Positions 24,347 to 29,859 of a stretch of DNA of 29,859 nucleotides are shown piece by piece. The position numbers and the translations under genes were made by a program. The number at the start of each line of letters is the position of its first letter. Positions within the stretch are counted from its first letter, which is position 1. The DNA comes from Bacilli bacterium (GTDB lineage Bacteria > Bacillota_I > Bacilli_A > ML615J-28 > CAG-313): contig CAADXH010000066.1 of NCBI GenBank assembly GCA_900752975.1, positions 1 through 29,859 of the forward strand, given 5' to 3'. A model generated the notes under the pieces. The model was given only the letters and a program-made list of their open reading frames with translations, was not told where the DNA came from and did no database searches.

Positions 24347-24510
24347 GTGCGATAAAGGCAGCGTTCATTAATTTGTAAACTCTAGATTGTCACAATCTCT
24401 TGGATGTAAGTAGTCTGGCTGCTTAGGCGAAAACAATTAGACAACCTACTTTATAAACGATAGTGAATTTTTATCCCCAAACAAAATAAAAATATTAGGA
24501 GGAAAAAAGA
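24347..24510 (+). promoter_or_regulatory. rpsD leader RNA, candidate S4 autoregulatory pseudoknot
   Basis: About 164 nt of untranslated leader separate the promoter from the rpsD ATG. AAGTAG (24409-24414) can pair with CTACTT (24447-24452), continued by TCT with AGA inside. The loop of this hairpin carries GCTGC (24419-24423), which can pair with the upstream GCAGC (24359-24363), giving a pseudoknot. A small hairpin AGATTG/CAATCT (24385-24399) lies between. S4 is known to repress its own mRNA in B. subtilis and E. coli through a pseudoknot, so the leader is probably its target. The pairing is worked out by eye. Confidence 0.65.
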
Positions 24511-25110
24511 ATGGCACGTTATACAGGCCCAGCTTGGAAACAAGCAAGAAGATTAAAATATTCAGTACTTGAAACTGGCAAAGAATTACAAAGACGTCCT
24601 TATGCCCCTGGACAACATGGACAACGTCGTGCAAAACTTTCTGAATATGGTCTTCAATTACAAGAAAAACAAAAAGTTCGTTTCACTTATGGAATGACTG
24701 AAAAACAATTTCACAACCTTTTCTTAAAGGCTAGTAAAATGGAAGGTAAGAGTGGTGAAAACTTCATCTTCTTACTAGAATCAAGATTAGACAATCTAGT
24801 TTATCGTTTAGGTTTTGCGACTACACGTCGTCAAGCTCGTCAATTAGTTACTCATGGACACATTGTTGTTGATGGTAAGAAAGTTGATATCGCTTCATAT
24901 CTATGCAAACCTGGACAAACAATTGCATTAAAAGAAACTTCACGTAATCTTGCAATCGTTAAAGATGCTTTAGAAGCTACAGTAGCAAGACTTCCATTTG
25001 TTAGTTTTGATGACGCAAAAGGTGTAGGAACATTTGTTCGTTATCCTGAAAGATCTGAAGTACTTCCAGAAATCCACGAAAACTTAATCGTTGAATTCTA
25101 TAATAGATAA
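24511..25110 (+). CDS. rpsD: 30S ribosomal protein S4
   Basis: S4 (uS4) nucleates assembly of the 30S body on 16S rRNA. The 199-aa protein begins MARYTGPAWKQARRLKYS, has RPYAPGQHG near 31, KLSEYGLQLQEKQK, and an S4 RNA-binding domain (about 89-150) with SRLDNLVYRLGFATTRRQARQLVTHGHI. The N-terminal zinc cysteines found in some S4 proteins are absent (C-minus form). Optimal AGGAGG ribosome binding site. Single-gene unit with strong promoter, leader and terminator, as in Bacillus. Confidence 0.98.
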   Translation: MARYTGPAWKQARRLKYSVLETGKELQRRPYAPGQHGQRRAKLSEYGLQLQEKQKVRFTYGMTEKQFHNLFLKASKMEGKSGENFIFLLESRLDNLVYRLGFATTRRQARQLVTHGHIVVDGKKVDIASYLCKPGQTIALKETSRNLAIVKDALEATVARLPFVSFDDAKGVGTFVRYPERSEVLPEIHENLIVEFYNR

Positions 25111-25132
25111 TAAACAAAAATAAGCAGTAGAT

Positions 25133-25176
25133 AAGCTATTTGTGTTATACTAGGTGTAATATAAATAGCTTTTTCT
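25133..25176 (+). terminator. Terminator of rpsD
   Basis: A long stem: AAGCTATTT (25133-25141) with AAATAGCTT (25163-25171), continued inward by about nine pairs including G-U, with a 3-nt loop, then T-run. Confidence 0.88.
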
Positions 25177-25339
25177 TTACGATTCTATAAATTCTTTACT
25201 TGTATATAAATTATTAAACAAATTATAATTATGCTATATTCAATAAAAAATTAATATATATCTAATTAAATGTAACCATTTGTGTTAGTAATGCAATTAT
25301 TCTAACTCAGTTAGTATAACCAAAAGGCCGTTTAATAAT

Positions 25340-25381
25340 AAAAAAGTTATAAAACCTAAATATAGGTCTTATAACTTTTTT
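25340..25381 (-). terminator. Terminator of the DAPDH-like gene
   Basis: A 19-bp stem (25340-25358 with 25363-25381) and 4-nt loop with A/T ends. The single imperfection is G-U in the minus-strand RNA but A-C in the plus-strand RNA, so it is shaped for the minus-strand gene. Confidence 0.88.
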
Positions 25382-25391
25382 GTTTTAAATA

Positions 25392-26420
25392 CTATTTTAG
25401 ATACATATCCATTGGGTATGTAAGATATTCAATTGGATCTAATTCATCAGCAGTAACATATCCAGGTTCAGCCATTAATAGTGAAGGAATTCTATTAACA
25501 ATTGTAGCACATGTATGTTCTACTGTTGCTGGTTTTTCAACTTTAAACTTAACATTTGGTTCACCAGTGATTTCCCAGTCACACATATCACCTTCATTTG
25601 GACCATATACTTTTCCAATTGTTTCCTCTTCAATTGTGATTCCTTGTAGTGTTTCAATAGTAACTACTGAAGACATGCCTAAACAACGACCAGCTTTAAT
25701 TGTTTTTTGAAGTGTTTCGCTATATGTATCTTCCTTTGCTAAATATGGAACATTCTTTTGAGTAATGCTCTTAATAGTTAAACCTAGCTTATTTGCAAGA
25801 GCTTCACTTGCATTCCATGCATATGATGCAGCAAATTCAGTTGGATGAGCAATTTGTTGTTCAAATTCTTCAGCACTTAAATCACATCCATGAGCCTTCG
25901 CAAGAGCAAGTCCATATTCATCAACATTATAACTATATGCCCCTTTAATCTTAGTGATATTATGGCATCCACCACATACTAAAGCAACCATATTAATCCA
26001 GAAGATATCTTGCATACCAGAACCTGTTACGGTACAACCTGTTTCTTTCGCAAGTAAATCTATTTTGTTAGTTAATTCAGCTGAAGTAGTCCAAGGATAG
26101 ATAGCTTCTTCACATGTTGTAATTACATTAATGCCTCTGTCAACACATTCTTCAACATGTTTATATATATCAGGTATAAAGCTAAATAAAGTTACGATTG
26201 CAACATCAGCATCACAGCTGTCTAATACTTTAGCAGCATCATTGCTAATTGTTACACCTAACTTTATACCGAGTTCGGCATAATCACCTACATCCATTCC
26301 AACTATTGCAGGGTTTACGTCGATGGCACCTACGATTTCTGCACCTTTTTCATGTAGATATCGTAAGATATATTTAGACATCTTACCACATCCATATTGT
26401 ACGACTTTAATTTTTCTCAT
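25392..26420 (-). CDS. Dinucleotide-binding oxidoreductase, 2,4-diaminopentanoate dehydrogenase-like
   Basis: A 342-aa NAD(P)-dependent enzyme of the dihydrodipicolinate reductase-like group. The N-terminal Rossmann fold has YGCGKM (9-14) and the strand GAIDVNPAIVGMDVG. The middle SGMQDIFWINM and the C-terminal region resemble 2,4-diaminopentanoate dehydrogenase (Ord), which acts in ornithine oxidation and is about 340 aa long. DAPDH would produce 2-amino-4-ketopentanoate. No ornithine racemase, mutase or OrtAB gene is in the window, so the true substrate could be another amino acid. GAGGAGG-type ribosome binding site; single-gene unit with its own promoter and terminator. Confidence 0.75.
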   Translation of the reverse strand: MRKIKVVQYGCGKMSKYILRYLHEKGAEIVGAIDVNPAIVGMDVGDYAELGIKLGVTISNDAAKVLDSCDADVAIVTLFSFIPDIYKHVEECVDRGINVITTCEEAIYPWTTSAELTNKIDLLAKETGCTVTGSGMQDIFWINMVALVCGGCHNITKIKGAYSYNVDEYGLALAKAHGCDLSAEEFEQQIAHPTEFAASYAWNASEALANKLGLTIKSITQKNVPYLAKEDTYSETLQKTIKAGRCLGMSSVVTIETLQGITIEEETIGKVYGPNEGDMCDWEITGEPNVKFKVEKPATVEHTCATIVNRIPSLLMAEPGYVTADELDPIEYLTYPMDMYLK

Positions 26421-26473
26421 ATTTATATCCTCCTCATATTTCCTTTTTAGATATTTTTACCATATCCACCATT

Positions 26474-26502
26474 ATTATACAATTATTTTTAAAAATATGC
26501 AA
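26474..26502 (-). promoter_or_regulatory. Promoter of DAPDH-like gene
   Basis: On the minus strand TTGCAT (26502-26497), 17 bp, TATAAT (26479-26474). Confidence 0.78.
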
Positions 26503-26610
26503 TAGTTTTTTAGAGGATGAAATACTTCTTTTAAATATTGATATATATTTTTTGATATAGATAATTTTGGTAATTTATGTTAACTACTAGATTTTTATTT
26601 AATTTTAATG

Positions 26611-26616
26611 TATAAT
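26611..26616 (+). promoter_or_regulatory. -10 box of metallophosphatase lipoprotein gene
   Basis: TATAAT 29 nt before the start codon. The -35 position (TAGATT) is poor. Confidence 0.5.
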
Positions 26617-26645
26617 ATTAATATGAAAAAGAAAGGAAGAGAAAA

Positions 26646-29267
26646 ATGAAAAGAATTAAATTACACGATTTAAGTACAAAGGTATTATTTAGTTTATTTA
26701 TAACTATTATGGCTATAGGTGTACTTGTTGGTTGTCAAAAGAAAAACGACAACGTCGCTCCAAAAATGATAAGCTTTGCAGAAGAAAATACGTACATAAG
26801 TATTGGCCAATCCAAACAAGTTGTTGTTGATGTTGACCCTAGCAATGCTAAAAAAGACTTTTCTTGGACAAGTAGTGATGAAACTATCGCTACAATTGAT
26901 AGCCAAGGTAAAATAACAGGTCTAAAAGAAGGTAAAACAACTATTGAAGCTACGTCAAAAGTAGATAGCAGTGTTAGTGGTACTTTTGAACTTACAGTAT
27001 ATACAGCTCCAACAAGTGTTAGATGTATAAATAAAACAACTGAATTATTCTTAGGAAGTACAACTACTTTTAAATTAATTTATTCTCCAGTTCAAACTAA
27101 CCCATATGTTATTTGGACATCATCTAATACTAATGTGTTAACCGTAAACAATCAAGGTGTTGTAACTCCTGTGTCTGTTGGCACCGCAACAATTAAAGGT
27201 GTGTCTGCAGGTAATCCTGATGTAGCATTTGAAACAACACTTACAGTTTTACAACCAGCTGAAAGAATTGAAGTAATAGCAGATAAAACTTCGGCATATA
27301 TTGGTGAACAAATAAAATTAAGTCATAAGATTTTCCCATCAAGTGTATCTCAAGAAGTAACTTGGGAAACTAGTGATGAAAATATTGCGACAGTGGATGA
27401 AAATGGTGTTGTAACAATTAAAGATCGTGGCGATTTTGTTATTACAGTTAGATCATGTGTTACTAAGAGTACTTTTGAAAAGGTAAAACTAACAGGTGTT
27501 CATGAATTATTAGAAGAAGAAGATAGTGATGTAAAATATATTATTTGTGCACCAGGTACAAATGCATCTACTGATATTAGCATTAATTATCATGCTAAAA
27601 ACACAAAAACTTCAATTGAATATACCTTAGCTGCAGATCCTGATTTTACTGGTTTTACAACAGTATATGCAAATGGTAGATATTTTGAGGAATTATCTGA
27701 ACAACTTTCTGTACCATTTGAAGCTCGTAATGTTTATAGTGCTGAGATTTCTGGACTTACACCTAATACAACATATATATATCGTATTAATAAAGGTGAT
27801 GGAACATATAGTGAAACTTATAAATTTACAACTGCTAGTGATAAAGGTGATGATTTTAGTTTTGTATGGCTAACTGATAATCACTACAATACTATTTATT
27901 CAGGTGCAGAAACTAGTGAATTTACTATTCATGAGGCAATGAAAAAAAGAAATGGTAAAATTGGTTTTGTTCTAGATACTGGTGATATGATAGACACTGG
28001 TGGTAACGCTGCTATTTGGGATTTAATGTTTGAACAACGTCGTACACTACTTGAACTTCCAATGGTATCAACTACAGGTAACCATGAACTATATATTAGT
28101 GGTACAGGACAATGGGATAATAGATTCCATTCAGCTTACAATGCATTACCTAAAAATGGTGTTGAGAAAAAAGTTGGTACTAGTTGTTACTTCTATTACA
28201 ATGATGTATTATTCATTATGTTTGAAAATGTAGCCGCATCAAGTTATGATTTACAATATCAATGGATGGAAAACCTACTAAGAGATGCTCGTGAAAATAA
28301 ACGTGCTAAAATGGTTATTGCAGCATGCCACGCTCCAATTCAATCAGAAGATCCTTCTAATTCAAAGAGCGATCGTGACACAAAACTTATGGCATTATTT
28401 GAAAAATATGCAGTAGATTTAGTACTTACAGGTCACTATCATGTTGATATTGAATCTAAAGACTATTGGGAAGGTACACGTGGTAATAATCCACTTCTTG
28501 GTGTTAACTATCTTATTGGTGCATCAGCAGGTGCGAAGGGTGCTTCTGACCAAGATCCGGAAGCTCTAAAAACTTTCGCAAAAGGTTATATTGTAGATGT
28601 AAATGGAACCACTATATCAGTAACACAAATAAACGCTAGAGGCGATGAATTAAACAAGAGAACATATACAAGTAAGAAGTACGAAGAAGTTAGTGAAGCA
28701 GCTAAAAAAGCAACAAAAGATGAAATCGTTAATTCATTGACACATACTTTTGATAGTGCAACTGCAGTTGTTAAATTCAGTTGGTCAAGCCTTGCATATG
28801 ACAAAGTAGATAGAATAATGTTTAAAGAAACTAATCGTGGTGAAGATGCTACAGAAGTATATATCATCAACTCTGCATATACAAAAACTTCACTACCAAA
28901 TGTTTTAAATTACTATGATAATAGATATGAAGTAACATTCTATTTTAAAGATGGTACAACCGCAACTAAAGTAATAGAAATTAATCGTGGTATTAATTTA
29001 AATCCTCAAGTATATTTTGAAATGAAAGGATTAGTAGTTTACTTTACAAATGAAGCTCCAAAGGCTATTCGTAATGTAATTAGTCACTTAGATATTTATA
29101 TAGATGGTCAAAAAATTGATAGTATTGATTACATAACTGATGGTAAAGTTGTAACATCATATGTTCTTAAAAATTTAATTAGTGGTAAAGATTATCATTT
29201 AGACATTAAAGCTTTTAATTCAAATGGCAAAGTAATGTTTAGCAATTCTACTGATTTTACTGCTTAA
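26646..29267 (+). CDS. BIG2-repeat lipoprotein with purple-acid-phosphatase-like domain
   Basis: An 873-aa surface protein. A signal peptide ends in lipobox LVGC (Cys30). Three BIG2 Ig-like domains follow (about 41-118, 120-200, 205-285) with the usual WTSSDxxIATID pattern. An FN3-like domain (about 295-395, GLTPNTTYIYRI) precedes a calcineurin-like phosphoesterase (about 403-640). All metal motifs are present: Asp411-x-His413, Gly446-Asp447...Asp450, Gly478-Asn-His480-Glu, His562 and Gly596-His597-x-His599. The FN3 plus phosphatase order is that of purple acid phosphatases, suggesting release of phosphate from organic esters outside the cell. The C-terminal about 200 residues contain further beta-rich domains. 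Ribosome binding site AAGGAAGAG. Confidence 0.9.
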   Translation: MKRIKLHDLSTKVLFSLFITIMAIGVLVGCQKKNDNVAPKMISFAEENTYISIGQSKQVVVDVDPSNAKKDFSWTSSDETIATIDSQGKITGLKEGKTTIEATSKVDSSVSGTFELTVYTAPTSVRCINKTTELFLGSTTTFKLIYSPVQTNPYVIWTSSNTNVLTVNNQGVVTPVSVGTATIKGVSAGNPDVAFETTLTVLQPAERIEVIADKTSAYIGEQIKLSHKIFPSSVSQEVTWETSDENIATVDENGVVTIKDRGDFVITVRSCVTKSTFEKVKLTGVHELLEEEDSDVKYIICAPGTNASTDISINYHAKNTKTSIEYTLAADPDFTGFTTVYANGRYFEELSEQLSVPFEARNVYSAEISGLTPNTTYIYRINKGDGTYSETYKFTTASDKGDDFSFVWLTDNHYNTIYSGAETSEFTIHEAMKKRNGKIGFVLDTGDMIDTGGNAAIWDLMFEQRRTLLELPMVSTTGNHELYISGTGQWDNRFHSAYNALPKNGVEKKVGTSCYFYYNDVLFIMFENVAASSYDLQYQWMENLLRDARENKRAKMVIAACHAPIQSEDPSNSKSDRDTKLMALFEKYAVDLVLTGHYHVDIESKDYWEGTRGNNPLLGVNYLIGASAGAKGASDQDPEALKTFAKGYIVDVNGTTISVTQINARGDELNKRTYTSKKYEEVSEAAKKATKDEIVNSLTHTFDSATAVVKFSWSSLAYDKVDRIMFKETNRGEDATEVYIINSAYTKTSLPNVLNYYDNRYEVTFYFKDGTTATKVIEINRGINLNPQVYFEMKGLVVYFTNEAPKAIRNVISHLDIYIDGQKIDSIDYITDGKVVTSYVLKNLISGKDYHLDIKAFNSNGKVMFSNSTDFTA

Positions 29268-29275
29268 TTAATCTT

Positions 29276-29322
29276 AAAAAAGTGTTGATATATGCTAGAA
29301 ATAGTGATATCAATACTTTTTT
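29276..29322 (+). terminator. Terminator after the metallophosphatase gene
   Basis: A 16-bp stem (29276-29291 with 29307-29322) with one G-U pair in the plus-strand RNA and a T-run. Confidence 0.85.
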
Positions 29323-29346
29323 CTTATGAAGAATTAAACTAATAAG

Positions 29347-29375
29347 TTGCTATAATAACCTAATTGTTATATAAT
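29347..29375 (+). promoter_or_regulatory. Promoter of collagen-like lipoprotein gene
   Basis: TTGCTA (29347-29352), 17 bp, TATAAT (29370-29375). A second extended -10, TGCTATAAT (29348-29356), overlaps the -35 box, so two start points are possible. Confidence 0.6.
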
Positions 29376-29423
29376 ATTATATATAGTTTGTCCACTATAA
29401 TAGAAAGAGAGGAAACAAACAAA

Positions 29424-29859
29424 ATGAAAAAAATTAGAATGGTATTTATTCTTTTGTTTATATGTTCTTGTTTACTAGTACAAGGATGTAGTAAAAAAGG
29501 AGAACAAGGAGACAAAGGAATTGACGGAAGAGAAGTAATCCTTCAAGTAGAAGATGGCTACATTAAGTGGCAGTATGTTGGTGAAACTACTTGGAAAAAC
29601 TTAATATCTTTAACTGCACTTACAGGAGTGGCAGGAAAAGATGGTACATCAATATCGAATATTATTATTGATAGAGATAATAATTTATTAATAATACTAT
29701 CTAATGGTGAAACTAAAAACTTAGGTAATATAAATGGCATTGATGGAACAAATGGACAAGATGGTCGTGAAGTTACTTTTAAAGTAGAAAGCGGTTATAT
29801 TAAATGGCAATATGTAGGAGATACAACTTGGACTAATCTAATCGAACTTTCTAGTTTAA
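29424..29859 (+). CDS. Collagen-like repeat surface lipoprotein, partial
   Basis: The frame runs off the right edge, giving at least 145 residues. A signal peptide ends in lipobox LVQGC (Cys22). After it comes a Gly-x-y run (GEQGDKGIDG), then a 32-residue unit (35-66) with GYIKWQYVGETTWKNLI, a linker with GKDG and a DRDNNLLIILSNGE strand, another Gly-x-y run (GIDGTNGQDG), and a second copy of the unit (114-145). The W-x-Y-V-G-x-x-x-W unit joined by short collagen-like runs occurs in Bacillota surface proteins, with an uncertain function. Probably a large, repetitive exposed protein; the rest lies outside the window. Ribosome binding site AGAGAGGA. Confidence 0.85.
   Translation, partial: MKKIRMVFILLFICSCLLVQGCSKKGEQGDKGIDGREVILQVEDGYIKWQYVGETTWKNLISLTALTGVAGKDGTSISNIIIDRDNNLLIILSNGETKNLGNINGIDGTNGQDGREVTFKVESGYIKWQYVGDTTWTNLIELSSL
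29526..29858 (+). repeat. Two-copy surface repeat (79-codon period)
   Basis: The two 32-codon units (29526-29621 and 29763-29858) encode almost the same residues (GREV, GYIKWQYVG, TTW, NLI) but differ at many third positions, so selection keeps the protein and not the DNA. The second copy is at the edge, so more copies may follow. Confidence 0.75.

Noticed and set aside
25290..25320. tRNA-like D-arm sequence (AACTCAGTTAGTA)
   Set aside because: It is a simple CTAAC/GTTAG hairpin. No anticodon arm, T-arm (GGTTCRA) or acceptor pairing follows. The AT-rich stretch 25177-25339 holds nothing else I can name.
27667..28233. Plus-strand open frames of about 67 codons inside the metallophosphatase gene
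   Set aside because: Out-of-frame shadows with low-complexity Leu/Ile/Val content and no ribosome binding site.
1..29859. Genetic code 4 (TGA = Trp)
   Set aside because: All recognised genes are full length in the standard code and use TGG for conserved tryptophans.
1..29859. CRISPR array, insertion sequence, prophage or integron
   Set aside because: No regularly spaced direct repeats, transposase, integrase or terminal inverted repeats were seen. The Cas4-like domain at 4471 is not accompanied by cas genes.

Overview
The window is AT-rich DNA from a low-GC Gram-positive bacterium (Bacillota). Evidence for this is the Soj-type ParA, DUF951, SpoIIE, a ComK-like protein, a Bacillus-type S4, lipobox lipoproteins, GGAGG-type ribosome binding sites, and sigma-A promoters with TATAAT at a 17-bp spacing. 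The standard code fits: tryptophan is TGG throughout, and TGA appears only once, as the mscS stop. The mix of Bacilli and Mollicutes-like features suggests an uncultured, possibly host-associated, reduced-genome member of Bacilli, Erysipelotrichia or an Acholeplasma-related line. That placement is inference.

Layout: (1) 1-3420 holds plsX and, divergently, a DegV/FakB-type fatty-acid-binding protein plus a GNAT protein. Their two promoters stand back to back. (2) 3421-6440 holds a tiny four-cysteine protein and a coupled pair: an unrecognised 269-aa protein and a 644-aa fusion of a PD-(D/E)XK/Cas4-like nuclease with a DEDD exonuclease (DUF2779). (3) 6421-13343 holds rimO, divergently pduL, then zinc-ribbon membrane protein - mnmG - rsmG - parA - mscS - DUF951. 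This order resembles the replication-origin neighbourhood of Bacillota, but with no parB beside parA. (4) 13370-17230 holds spoIIE, a convergent rhodanese gene, and a PucR-like regulator with a thioredoxin. (5) 17315-20986 is a carbon-metabolism operon: UgpC/MsmK-type sugar ABC ATPase, a short ComK-like protein, pgk and tpiA. (6) 20995-25176 holds a one-pass membrane protein, a GH18 lipoprotein, and rpsD behind a leader that can fold into a pseudoknot. (7) 25340-29859 holds a DAPDH-like oxidoreductase and two surface lipoproteins: a BIG2/metallophosphatase protein and a collagen-like repeat protein cut by the window edge.

The genes point to fermentative metabolism (glycolysis, PduL phosphotransacylase), use of acyl-phosphate for lipid synthesis, and a developed lipoprotein surface. 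I saw no insertion sequence, CRISPR array, tRNA, rRNA or prophage. The least explained parts are the nuclease pair, the ComK-like gene inside the sugar/glycolysis operon, and the plsX/degV back-to-back promoters.
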